From JBMDXB01 sp048594975 (GTDB lineage: Bacteria; Acidobacteriota; Vicinamibacteria; Vicinamibacterales; 2-12-FULL-66-21), in contig JBMDXQ010000119.1 of NCBI GenBank assembly GCA_048594975.1, forward strand, positions 1 to 64,000: a DNA stretch of 64,000 nt, given 5' to 3'. This document shows positions 45,450 to 53,692 of the stretch, piece after piece. A model generated the notes under the pieces. It searched no databases. It was not told where the DNA came from and saw only the letters and a list, made by a program, of their open reading frames with translations. The stretch's first letter is position 1; each line of letters opens with the position of its first letter. The position numbers and the translations under genes were made by a program.

Positions 45450-46345
45450 ATGTCAGCGGACCACAAGGTCACGCGCCGCGAGTTTCTCGTCGATGGGTCG
45501 GCGGCCGCCGGCGCTGCGGCGTTCGGCGGCACAGGCCGGACGCAGGGCGCGCCACCGCAGGCGCAGAACGCGTTCACGTCACCCGCGGGATCGATTATCC
45601 CGTTCACGCAGCAGGAACTGTTTGCGACCGGGCCCGTGCGGTCGTTCAGCGGGGCACGGCTGGCCGAAATCGCGTTCCCGCTCGGCGGCATCGGCACCGG
45701 GACGGTCTCGCTCGGCGGCCGGGGCGACTTGCGTGACTGGGAGACCTTCAACCGGCCGAACAAGGGCAAGGCACTGCCGTTCACGTTCGTCGCGCTGTGG
45801 GCCAGGCGTGCCGGAGGTGCCGCGCCGCCCGTCGTGAAGGTGGTCGAAGCGCCGGCAGCCGGCGTATCGAGGCCGCGACGGCGTTCCGCGCAGCCGCGCG
45901 CAGGGGCTTCCTCGCTTTGCCGGCGCACGCTTCGCCGGCGCCTGTCCCTTCGCCGAGATGACCTTCGGGGACGACTCGCTGCCGCTCGCGATCTCTCTGG
46001 AGGCGTTCAATCCCCTCGTGCCGCTCTCAGTGGACGACTCGTCGCTGCCGGTCGCGATCTTCTGGTACCGTCTGACGAATCGCGCCCGCGGCATCGTCCA
46101 CGCCGCGCTGGCATTCTCGATGCTCAACGCGATTGGCTACGATTGGCGCGCGCCGCTCGACAGCAACAGCTTCGAAGGATTCGGGCGAAATCTCACGCGC
46201 CTCCGGCGCGACGGGCCGGCCGTCGGCCTCGACTTCACGGGGGACAAGTACGAGCCCGACCACATCCGCTTCGGATCCATGGCGCTCGTCACGGTTCGAC
46301 GACGGTGCGCTCCTGGCGGCGCTTCGTGGCGACCCGCGACGCGTG
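45450..46345 (+). pseudogene. N-terminal fragment of a Tat-exported GH116 glucosidase-like gene (frameshifted)
   Basis: A twin-arginine start (VTRREFLVDGSAAAGAAAFGG) precedes the GH116 N-terminal domain marks AEIAFPLGGIGTGTVSLGG and LRDWETFNRP. A frameshift between about 45858 and 45904 moves the reading to GLPRFAGARFAGACPFAEMT and on through LEAFNPLVPLSVDDSSLPVA and FGSMALVT. Homology then fades, and the whole (alpha/alpha)6 catalytic domain is missing because the convergent methyltransferase gene begins. GH116 enzymes cleave glucosyl or xylosyl lipids and glycans. This copy cannot be active. Confidence 0.8.
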
Positions 46346-46361
46346 TGACGGACGGCTACCG

Positions 46362-47657
46362 CTATCCGCGCTTGCGGAACAGGACGACGCGGTTCGTGTT
46401 CGTCCCCTTGCGGTTGTTGGTGACACCCCAGCAATTGGCGGTCTTGGTGAACTCCTGGGCATTCACCAGGACGAGGACCGGTTCCAGGCCCGCTGCGATC
46501 CCGGCCGGCACGACGATCTCCTCGAGCCGCACGGCACCGCCTCGCACCTCGCCCACCTCGAACGCCACGTGACCGTTCGGCCGGAGGATCCGCCTCAACT
46601 CGGCCAGCGTGCTCGCGACGAACCCCTTCCACGCGTCGAGCTGCTTCGCGAGCGTCACCGGCACGGCAGCCGCGTCGATGCCGCTGAACCAGCAGCGCAG
46701 CCAGTTGTCGCTCTTGTAGTCCACGACGTCGAGAAATGGCGGCGACGTGACGGCGAGGGCGGCCGACTCGTCCTCGATCGACGGTGTACTGGCAGACGCG
46801 CCGGTCAGAATGCGTGCGGTGTCGGCGAGTCTGTCGAGCCGGGCCCGCAGCTCCGGCGTGACGTCGCGCAACAGCGCACGGCTCTTGGACAGGATGATAC
46901 GAGGTACGTCCCGGGGCGCCGGGAGCTGATTGAGCCTCGAATTGATCTTCGCCTGCGCGCGCGGCGAGACCGCCTGGTTTGGCGGCAGCGTGTAGACCGA
47001 GAAGAACCCGGCGGAATGCCCCGTCAGTCGATTCACCGCGACCATTCGTATCCAGCGGTGCACGCCGTCCAGCGTGCCGGCGCGTTCGCGCTCCAGCAGG
47101 TGCTTGCGGAGCGCCGAGATCTGGCGCAACGTGTCACGGTGGTAGAAGACCAGGAGCTCCTCCGGCATTTCATCCGCATCGCTGTAGTCCACCGCCCCGA
47201 GCGCCCGTTGCACGTCGGCCAGTGAGGGCGGACGGAGCCTCGGCTCGCACAGGACGGCGCTGAGCGGGTTGACGTCACAGCCGTAGGGGCGTCGGCCCAT
47301 CAGCGCCGCCTCCAGCAGCGTCGTTCCCCGCCCCATGAACGGGTCGTACACGACATCGCCCGGCCGGGTGAGTCGATCGATGAAGAAGCGCGGAAGCTGC
47401 GGCTTGAAGCAGGCGCGATACGAGATCTCGTGCAGGCTGTGTGCGGCGCGCTGCTTCGCCGTCCAGAACTCGTTGGTGAACGTGTTGACGCGGACGGGAG
47501 CGTCCGCGTCCCGCGCAACGTCTATCTCGCCAGCCGACGTGGACGCACCGTGCCAGCGGAAATGCCGAACGAACTCTTCGAACGCGAGATCGTCGCGGTC
47601 CTCGAACGGCAGAAACGCCGTACCGGTGCGCTTACCCATGGCCTCGTAGAGTAACAT
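46362..47657 (-). CDS. orphan DNA N4-cytosine/N6-adenine methyltransferase
   Basis: About 431 residues. The AdoMet motif I is VYDPFMGRGTTLLEA followed by GCDVNPLSAV; the catalytic motif IV is TSPPFLDVVDY about 200 residues later, with a probable target-recognition region between. SPPF points to N4-cytosine or N6-adenine transfer. Motif order I then IV fits alpha or gamma organisation. No restriction endonuclease is adjacent, so it is an orphan, perhaps for epigenetic marking. Start at 47657 or 47639 cannot be decided; the frame extends to 47792 but the extra residues look random. Confidence 0.85.
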   Translation of the reverse strand: MLLYEAMGKRTGTAFLPFEDRDDLAFEEFVRHFRWHGASTSAGEIDVARDADAPVRVNTFTNEFWTAKQRAAHSLHEISYRACFKPQLPRFFIDRLTRPGDVVYDPFMGRGTTLLEAALMGRRPYGCDVNPLSAVLCEPRLRPPSLADVQRALGAVDYSDADEMPEELLVFYHRDTLRQISALRKHLLERERAGTLDGVHRWIRMVAVNRLTGHSAGFFSVYTLPPNQAVSPRAQAKINSRLNQLPAPRDVPRIILSKSRALLRDVTPELRARLDRLADTARILTGASASTPSIEDESAALAVTSPPFLDVVDYKSDNWLRCWFSGIDAAAVPVTLAKQLDAWKGFVASTLAELRRILRPNGHVAFEVGEVRGGAVRLEEIVVPAGIAAGLEPVLVLVNAQEFTKTANCWGVTNNRKGTNTNRVVLFRKRG

Positions 47658-47828
47658 CCCGGGCCGTCGGAGCTGCTTCGTCCTGCTCCCAGAACCGTAG
47701 CCGCTCCAACCGTAGCTTCCAGCGTGCTTCCATATCGCGGTCGCGCCGCCGCGTGGATCCTGCGGGGCACTGCGAGCAGAATTGTAGGGCATCCCAGCAG
47801 ATGGAAAGGCCTACCAGCGGAGGGTGGG

Positions 47829-47890
47829 ATGCTGTTTCCTCGCGACATCTTGCAGGGCATCGCCGCGGGTGGCGTGACGCTGGCCTTCAC
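47829..47890 (+). pseudogene. possible ASCH-domain gene start, cut short
   Basis: After a GGAGGG at 47819-47824, the sequence encodes MLFPRDILQGIAAGGVTLAF, very like the conserved beginning of small ASCH-domain proteins (normally continuing RRWRRPTV). The match stops after about 20 residues and the rest does not fit in any frame. I read it as a relic. The rest of the 320-base interval between the divergent genes shows nothing else. Confidence 0.3.
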
Positions 47891-47976
47891 CAGCTGTCGC
47901 GACGGGTCGGCCGCCTTGGCCGGCACGCCACGGTGCTTCAAAGCGCCCCGCGATCACCGTAAGATCGACCGTACTG

Positions 47977-48363
47977 ATGCCGCGCGCGAACGGGTTCCAG
48001 CTCGTCGAGTCCGTAGGCCGCACCTTGCCCGACGTAGAGGTCACCACCACGTGGGGCCAGCCGACGCTCAAGGTGCACGGCAGGATGTTCGTCTGCATCG
48101 CCTCTCACAAGTCCGCGGAGCCGGACACGCTGGTCGTGATGATGGACTTCGCCGACCGGGACGCGTTGATCGAAGAGGATCCCGGGACCTACTACCTCAA
48201 GGAACACTACGTCGATTACCCGTGCGTCCTGGTTCGGTTATCGCGCGTCCGTCCGGACGCACTTCGGGATCTGGTCATCGGTGCGCATCGCTACGTGAGT
48301 GGGAAGCGCAGACGGAAGTCGACCGGACAGCATCGTGGCCGACCTCGTCCCAAACGTCAGTGA
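47977..48363 (+). CDS. MmcQ/YjbR family DNA-binding-fold protein
   Basis: A 128-residue protein of the MmcQ/YjbR (CyaY-like/wHTH) family. Marks are VTTTWGQPTLKVHGRMFV, TLVVMMDFADRDALIEEDP, YLKEHYVDYPCVLVRL and the ALRDLVIGAHRYVS helix. The C terminus is Lys/Arg-rich (GKRRRKSTGQ), which may bind nucleic acid. Members are small cytosolic proteins of unsettled role. Its end overlaps the convergent sigma factor gene by seven bases. Confidence 0.85.
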   Translation: MPRANGFQLVESVGRTLPDVEVTTTWGQPTLKVHGRMFVCIASHKSAEPDTLVVMMDFADRDALIEEDPGTYYLKEHYVDYPCVLVRLSRVRPDALRDLVIGAHRYVSGKRRRKSTGQHRGRPRPKRQ

Positions 48364-49589
48364 GTGGTGACCGCGTCGCGGCCACGCTGCAGGAACGAAC
48401 GCTCCGCAGCGTTGTCGGTGCGTGCCAGCGCCGCTTCATACGCCGCCGCCGCCTCCGGGTAGCGTTCCAGCCGCCGCAGCAGGTCGGCTCGGATCGCGTG
48501 GAGGAGGTAGTACTGGTCGAGGTCGAGACGATCGACGATGGCCAGGGCTGCCTCGGCGCCGTCGATCTCGGCGACGGCAACGGCGCGGTTGAGCGCCGCC
48601 ACCGGGCTCGGTGCAATCGTCATGAGCTGATCGTAGAGCTGCAGGATCTCCCGCCAGTCCGTCGCGTCGGCGCTGGCCGCGTCGCTGTGGACGGCACTGA
48701 TCGCCGCCTGGATCTGATATGGACCCGGCTGGTTCCTGCGGAGACACTGCCGCACCAGCGCCTGCCCCTCCTCAATCAGCTGGCGGTTCCAGAGGCGGCG
48801 ATCCTGGAAGGCGAGCAGGACGAGGCCGCCGTCCGGGCTGACCCGAGCCGCGCGCCGCGATTCGACGAGCAGCATGAGCGCGAGCAGGCCAATGACCTCG
48901 GGGTGGTCCGGCACGAGAGAGACCAGCAGGCGACCGAGGCGGATCGCCTCTGCGCACAGGTCCTCGCGGACGAGCCGCTCGCCCGCGCTTGCCGTGTACC
49001 CCTCGTTGAAGATCAGGTAGATGACGGCGAGCACGGCGCCCAGGCGGGAAGGGAGGTCGTCCGCGGCCGGAACACGGTACGGAATTCGTGCGTCGCGGAT
49101 CTTGCCCTTCGCTCTCACCAGCCGCTGCGCCATCGTCGCCTCCGGGACCAGGAAGGCGCGCGCGATCTCGGCGGTGGTGAGCCCGCCCAGCAGCCGAAGC
49201 GTCAAGGCTACCTGGGATGTGGGCGCGAGCGCCGGGTGACAGCAGGTGAAGATCAGACGCAGTCGATCGTCCGGCACGGCATCCTCCTCGCCCGGCGGGT
49301 CGCCGGCCAGCAGCCGCGACGCCTCCGCGTGTCGCTCCCCGCGCGATGCCTCCCGTCGCAGCCGGTCGATCGCCCGGTTGCGGGCGGTGGTGACGATCCA
49401 TCCCTGGGGGCTCGGCGGCAGCCCGGTGGACGGCCATCGCTGCACGGCAGCCGTGAAGGCGTCCTGGACGGCCTCCTCGGCGAGGTCGATGTCGCCGTGG
49501 TGACGGACCAGGACGGCCACCGCGCGGCCGTATTCCTCGCGGAACACGCGTTCGATAGCCGACCTGGAGACCGGCGCCTCGTCGGCCAT
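48357..49589 (-). CDS. ECF sigma factor with TPR-like C-terminal extension (ECF42 type)
   Basis: A 410-residue sigma factor. Region 2 (REEYGRAVAVLVRHHGDIDL, AVQDAF) and region 4 (PATMAQRLVRAKGKI) are complete, with the ECF42-style motif DRLRLIFTCCHPAL between them. The C-terminal 200 residues (YLIFNEGYTAS, ALMLLVESRRAARV, LDQYYLLHAIRADLLRR) are the TPR-like extension used by this group in place of an anti-sigma factor. The ATG overlaps the stop of the upstream DGPF gene by one base (TGATG). Targets usually include the DGPF gene itself. It should act in the cytosol. Confidence 0.92.
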   Translation of the reverse strand: MADEAPVSRSAIERVFREEYGRAVAVLVRHHGDIDLAEEAVQDAFTAAVQRWPSTGLPPSPQGWIVTTARNRAIDRLRREASRGERHAEASRLLAGDPPGEEDAVPDDRLRLIFTCCHPALAPTSQVALTLRLLGGLTTAEIARAFLVPEATMAQRLVRAKGKIRDARIPYRVPAADDLPSRLGAVLAVIYLIFNEGYTASAGERLVREDLCAEAIRLGRLLVSLVPDHPEVIGLLALMLLVESRRAARVSPDGGLVLLAFQDRRLWNRQLIEEGQALVRQCLRRNQPGPYQIQAAISAVHSDAASADATDWREILQLYDQLMTIAPSPVAALNRAVAVAEIDGAEAALAIVDRLDLDQYYLLHAIRADLLRRLERYPEAAAAYEAALARTDNAAERSFLQRGRDAVTTH

Positions 49590-49936
49590 CAGTGCTCGCT
49601 CTGGAATGGCCGAACTTCGATCGGGAGCGTGATGGCGCGCGCCGCCTTGCGTCCCCACTCGAGCGCGGCGTCGAGATCGGGCGCCTTGATCACCGTGAAT
49701 CCGCCGATGTGTTCCTTGCCTTCGGTGTACGGGCCGTCGGTTGTGACCACCTCGCCGTTCTTCATGCGCACCACGGTGGCGGTGCTCGGAGGGTGCAGCC
49801 CGCCCGCGAACACCCACGCCCCCGCAGCCTTGAGCTCGTCCTGCAGCGCACCGACCTGGCGCATGATCGGGTCCAGGATCTCGGGAGGCGGCGGATCGCC
49901 ATCGGGCTGGTAAACGCTGAGCAGATACAGTTTCAT
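49589..49936 (-). CDS. YCII/DGPF-domain protein paired with the ECF sigma factor
   Basis: A 115-residue protein with the YCII fold. The DGPF motif appears as TTDGPYTEGKEHIGGF near residue 70 (Phe to Tyr). Members form dimers and accompany ECF42-type sigma factors. The ATG at 49936 has a GGAG eight bases upstream and is preferred to 49960. It is probably both target and partner gene of the sigma factor it precedes. Confidence 0.9.
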   Translation of the reverse strand: MKLYLLSVYQPDGDPPPPEILDPIMRQVGALQDELKAAGAWVFAGGLHPPSTATVVRMKNGEVVTTDGPYTEGKEHIGGFTVIKAPDLDAALEWGRKAARAITLPIEVRPFQSEH

Positions 49937-50146
49937 CGGTCGTTCTCCTTCATCGGGCACCGGCCCCGTGCCGGCGTCTCACCTTCTATACGAACGGGTT
50001 CCGCCGGGATCGACAGGCCGGCAGGGAGCCCCGGGAAAATCACGACGCGGTCCCGGAGCCCATCCGCACTGCCCGGACCGAATGGTCACGGCTGCTCATC
50101 GCCGGTGTAGTATGCGACGCATCTTCCCGCAGGGACAGGGAAGCCC

Positions 50147-50392
50147 ATGCAGTCAGACGACCGCTTCTACAAGTTGCTCGAAGAGATCCGCGACGTGCAG
50201 CGCGAACACCTCTCCGAGTACCGCCGCGCCGCCGCCGAGTCGCTGGCGCTGCAGCAGAGCGCCGTCCGGCGGCAGGAGCAGATCGGGGAGATCTACAGGC
50301 GTATGGCCCTCATTGGCGGCGTGGTTGTGGTCGCGCTCGTCGGCCTGCTGGTGTATCTGCTGGCGCGCTGGTCGGATTACCTGTTCCGGTGA
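50147..50392 (+). CDS. small single-helix membrane protein
   Basis: An 81-residue protein. The first 50 residues form an amphipathic, charged helix likely to be a coiled coil (FYKLLEEIRDVQREHLSEYR, RRQEQIGEIYRR). A single membrane helix (MALIGGVVVVALVGLLVYLL) and a short ARWSDYLFR tail follow. No family is recognised. The fit of a coiled coil to a C-terminal membrane helix argues that it is a real gene. It lies between the DGPF gene (divergent) and the permease (convergent). Confidence 0.65.
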   Translation: MQSDDRFYKLLEEIRDVQREHLSEYRRAAAESLALQQSAVRRQEQIGEIYRRMALIGGVVVVALVGLLVYLLARWSDYLFR

Positions 50393-50492
50393 ATCCCGCA
50401 CGGGATCCGACAGGCGGGTATCGCATGCGGCGGCGAGATTCTGCGTTGTTGGTTCCTGGCCATCACTGGACCCAGGGCGGCGACGCGGTGTC

Positions 50493-53090
50493 CTACTCAG
50501 TTCGCAGGGCAATGGCCGGATCGACGCCGGCGGCACGCCGCGCCGGGAACCACGCTGCCGCCACCGCCACGATCGCGAGCAGCACGACGGTCATCGCTTG
50601 TGACCCCGGATCCCACGGGGCGATCCCGAAGAGCAGGCCCCGGAATCCCCTCGCCGTCATCAGCGCTGCGGCCAGACCGAGGCCCAGGCCGATGCCCAGC
50701 ACGACGTACGTCTGGCGGACGATCATGGTCAGGACATCGTGCGGGGTAGCTCCCATCGACAGACGGACAGCGATTTCACGGCGGCGCACCGCGACGAGAT
50801 AGGCCAGCAGGCTGTACAGACCGATCGCGGTGAGCACGAGGGCGGCGACCCCGAACGACGTGAGCAGCCACGTGTTGAAGCGCCGCCCCGCGATCTGGCC
50901 GTCGATCAGCGCCTCGAGTGGCGCGACCAACCCGAGCGGCTGTTCGGGATCCACTTCACGAAGCGCTGCACGGACGGCCGAAGCCAGCCGCGATGGGTCG
51001 CCGGCGGTCCGGACCAGGAGCGTCATCGATCGGGGATCCTGAACATGGGGCCGGTACGATTCGGTGAAGACCGGAGACTCGATCCCTGCGCGGCGCGTGT
51101 CGGCCACGATGCCAACGACTGTGAGCCAGGGCCCGTCGGAATCAGCGCCGCCGAACTTCAGTCGCCGCCCGATCGGATCGACACCCGGCCAATGGGTTCG
51201 CGCGGTTGTCTCGTTGAGGATGACCACCGGCGGGCCGTCAGCGCGATCTGCGGTGGAGAAGTCGCGTCCTCGCAGCAGCGGGACGCGCAGAACGCGAAAG
51301 AAGTCGGGGCTGACGACATCGTTCGTCAAGGGCTGCTGAATCGTTTCCGGTCGTCCTTCGATCGTGAAGGAGGCGGAACTGGGCAGGCGGCTCAGGAGCA
51401 CCGAGCTTCCCGCGGCCACGCCGGAGACGCCGGGAACCGCGCGCAGCCGTGCTATCAAGCGGTCCCAGAACGCCTGGCGCGCCGCCTCTTCCGGATACCT
51501 GGCCGGTGGAAGCTGCACTCGTGCCGTCAGCACCCCGCGCGGCTCGAATCCGAGATCCACGCGCTGCGCACGAACCAGGCTCCCGATCATCAGATTGGTC
51601 AACGAGACGACCAGCGCCGCAATGGCGACTTCCGAGATCACGAGTGTCCGCCTGAACCGCTGTGACAGCCATCCGCGACTGGTCCCCCTGGTTCCACTTG
51701 CGAGGATTCCGACGACCTCGACTCGAGCGGCTTTCCAGCTTGGCAGCAGCCCGAACAACAGTCCGGTCACGGCCGCCATCACCAGCGCCAGCGTGAGGAT
51801 CGACCCGTCCAGCGACACGTCGCGAAGCCACGACAGGGTCGGCGGCGCTACCCGGAGGAGCAGTCGAAGCGTCAACGCGCCGAACGCGATGCCGAGTACG
51901 CCTCCGAGGAGAAAGAGGACCACGGTCTCGGTGAGCAGCTGCCTCGCGATGCGACGGCGGGAGGCGCCAAGTGCCGTCCGGATGGCGACCTCTCGGCGCC
52001 GTTCTGCACCCCGCGCGGCCAGCATGCCGGCCACGTTCACGCACGCGATCAGCAGGACGCCGAGGACGGCGGCACCCAGCATCAGGAGCGCCGGTCGAAG
52101 GGGACGCGCGAGTTCGTCGCGCAGGCTGACCAGCGCCACGCCCAGATCTCGGTCTTCGGGACGTTCGACGGCCAGCCGAACGGCAATCGCGCTCATCTCC
52201 TGTTGCGCCTGTGCGAGCGACACACCGGGTTTGAGCCGTGCGACAGCCCGCAGCCAGAACGCTCCACTCCGCCGATCATCCGGGCTCGGCTGCAGCGGCA
52301 CCCACGCGTCGACGTTCCGTTCAGGAAACTGAAACGACGCGGGGAGCACCCCGATGACGGTGTACGGGATGGAATCGAGCCGGAGGGTCTGGCCGACGGC
52401 CGCCCACTGGCCGCCGAACCTTCGTTGCCAGAAGCCGTAGCCGAGGACCACGACCGCTGCCTGCTCCTCCGTCGCCGCAAACAGGCGCCCTGCAACCGGT
52501 TCGATGCGGACGATGCGAAAGAAGTCGGGTGTTGCCCTGACGACGCGCAGTTGCTCCGGATCGCCCATCCCGGTCAGGACCGGCTGTCTGACCGCGTACG
52601 CCGCAAACGTCTCGATCAGCCGGCTGCGTTCGCGCCACGCGACCAGACGTGGATAGGACGTGAAATCCCGCTCAAAACCCTGGCGAGGATTCGTGACCCA
52701 GACCATCGCTGCGCGGTGCGCCTCGTGGTACGGAAGGGGATCGAGCAGGATGAGCTTCGCAAGGCTGAACACCGCGCTCGCCAGACCAATCCCCAGCGCC
52801 AGCGTCCCGATCGCCGCGATCGCAAACCACCTCTCGCGGTGGACAAGACGACCGGCGAGTCGCAGATCCTGCGCCAGGATCCGCAGGTGCTGGGCGGGCG
52901 CGTCCACCAGCAGCGCCGCCAGCGCGGTGGAGGCCGTCCACGCCCGGAGAACGCCGCTCGTTTCCCTCACCCGGTCCACGAAGACGAGGGACATCTCCCT
53001 GCCGTACTCTTCGCGGTACGCCGCGGGATAGACGTGGAGGGCTGCCTTGAAGAGGGCGCGCGCCCAGGACTCGGATCGGGAGCGCGGCAC
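50493..53090 (-). CDS. ADOP-type ABC transporter permease (MacB/FtsX duplicated)
   Basis: An 865-residue membrane protein of the Acidobacteria duplicated orphan permease type. A unique N-terminal extension (HVYPAAYREEYGREM) precedes two MacB-PCD/FtsX units. The first helix bundle begins near LGIGLASAVFSLAKLIL, the middle coupling region reads RREVAIRTALGASRRRIARQLL, and the second reads RREIAVRLSMGATPHDVLTM, with a terminal AGVDPAIALRTE. It lacks an ATPase domain, hence the orphan name. The GTG start lies two bases after the PadR stop, so the PadR controls it. Substrate is unknown. Confidence 0.92.
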   Translation of the reverse strand: MPRSRSESWARALFKAALHVYPAAYREEYGREMSLVFVDRVRETSGVLRAWTASTALAALLVDAPAQHLRILAQDLRLAGRLVHRERWFAIAAIGTLALGIGLASAVFSLAKLILLDPLPYHEAHRAAMVWVTNPRQGFERDFTSYPRLVAWRERSRLIETFAAYAVRQPVLTGMGDPEQLRVVRATPDFFRIVRIEPVAGRLFAATEEQAAVVVLGYGFWQRRFGGQWAAVGQTLRLDSIPYTVIGVLPASFQFPERNVDAWVPLQPSPDDRRSGAFWLRAVARLKPGVSLAQAQQEMSAIAVRLAVERPEDRDLGVALVSLRDELARPLRPALLMLGAAVLGVLLIACVNVAGMLAARGAERRREVAIRTALGASRRRIARQLLTETVVLFLLGGVLGIAFGALTLRLLLRVAPPTLSWLRDVSLDGSILTLALVMAAVTGLLFGLLPSWKAARVEVVGILASGTRGTSRGWLSQRFRRTLVISEVAIAALVVSLTNLMIGSLVRAQRVDLGFEPRGVLTARVQLPPARYPEEAARQAFWDRLIARLRAVPGVSGVAAGSSVLLSRLPSSASFTIEGRPETIQQPLTNDVVSPDFFRVLRVPLLRGRDFSTADRADGPPVVILNETTARTHWPGVDPIGRRLKFGGADSDGPWLTVVGIVADTRRAGIESPVFTESYRPHVQDPRSMTLLVRTAGDPSRLASAVRAALREVDPEQPLGLVAPLEALIDGQIAGRRFNTWLLTSFGVAALVLTAIGLYSLLAYLVAVRRREIAVRLSMGATPHDVLTMIVRQTYVVLGIGLGLGLAAALMTARGFRGLLFGIAPWDPGSQAMTVVLLAIVAVAAAWFPARRAAGVDPAIALRTE

Positions 53091-53092
53091 GG

Positions 53093-53464
53093 CTATCGTC
53101 TCCGCGGCAACAGCCCGGTGGCCCGTGCATCGGCGAGCAGACGCGTGAGCCGGGCGGCTTCGGCCTGTGCCACCCGCCGGCCGAGCGACGTCAGGCGGTA
53201 GTAGCGACGCCGCTCGTCATCATGAGCGGGGTCCGGTCGTTCGCTCAGCTCATCGATCAGCCCCGATTCGAGCAGGCGCCTGACGACTGCATAGAGCGTG
53301 CTTGGGCTCGGCCGGCGACGTCCGCCAGTGCGCTCGGCGATTTCCTGGAGGATGGCGTAGCCGTGGCGCTCACCATCGGCCAGCGAGACGAGCACGTCGA
53401 AAGTGTCGCCGGGAAGCGGCAGGAAGTCCTCGGGCCGGTTGCCGTCACGCCGCCGTCGAGGCAT
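53093..53464 (-). CDS. PadR-family transcriptional regulator
   Basis: A 123-residue winged-helix regulator. Core features are GDTFDVLVSLADGERHGYAI, the recognition segment RRPSPSTLYAVVRRLLESGLI and the wing RRYYRLTSLGRR, with a short C-terminal helix for dimer contact. ATG at 53464 is nine bases from a perfect operator palindrome, so it very likely represses itself and the downstream permease. PadR/ADOP pairing is common in Acidobacteriota. Its ligand is unknown. Confidence 0.93.
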   Translation of the reverse strand: MPRRRRDGNRPEDFLPLPGDTFDVLVSLADGERHGYAILQEIAERTGGRRRPSPSTLYAVVRRLLESGLIDELSERPDPAHDDERRRYYRLTSLGRRVAQAEAARLTRLLADARATGLLPRRR

Positions 53465-53472
53465 GCCGCCGA

Positions 53473-53493
53473 CTATACCAATTAATGGTATAG
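53473..53493. promoter_or_regulatory. PadR operator palindrome
   Basis: CTATACCA and TGGTATAG are perfect inverted arms with a five-base spacer (ATTAA), nine bases upstream of the PadR start. PadR proteins typically bind ATAC/GTAT-type inverted repeats, so this is a strong candidate self-regulatory operator, also overlapping the likely -10 region. Confidence 0.75.
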
Positions 53494-53692
53494 CAGGCAA
53501 TGGATGATTCGGGAGCGATCTGGCTCCACGCGAAGAACGATCCGCCGCCCCCCACGGTCCAGGCCCCGAACCCGGCGCGCGTGATCGTCATGCCGGTGGT
53601 GCCCAGCGGGCACGGTTGGCGAGGGGCGCGTGCGTGTGCTGCTCATGACTGGCGCCTGTCGGCCTTCGCAACGCCTTCGCGCTGCGGCGCGT

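Noticed and set aside
45068..45928. Minus-strand 286-residue frame across the esterase relic and GH116 start
   Set aside because: Mostly antisense to GH116; the small parts that look protein-like (for example VWWVNGQEV) are too short to call.
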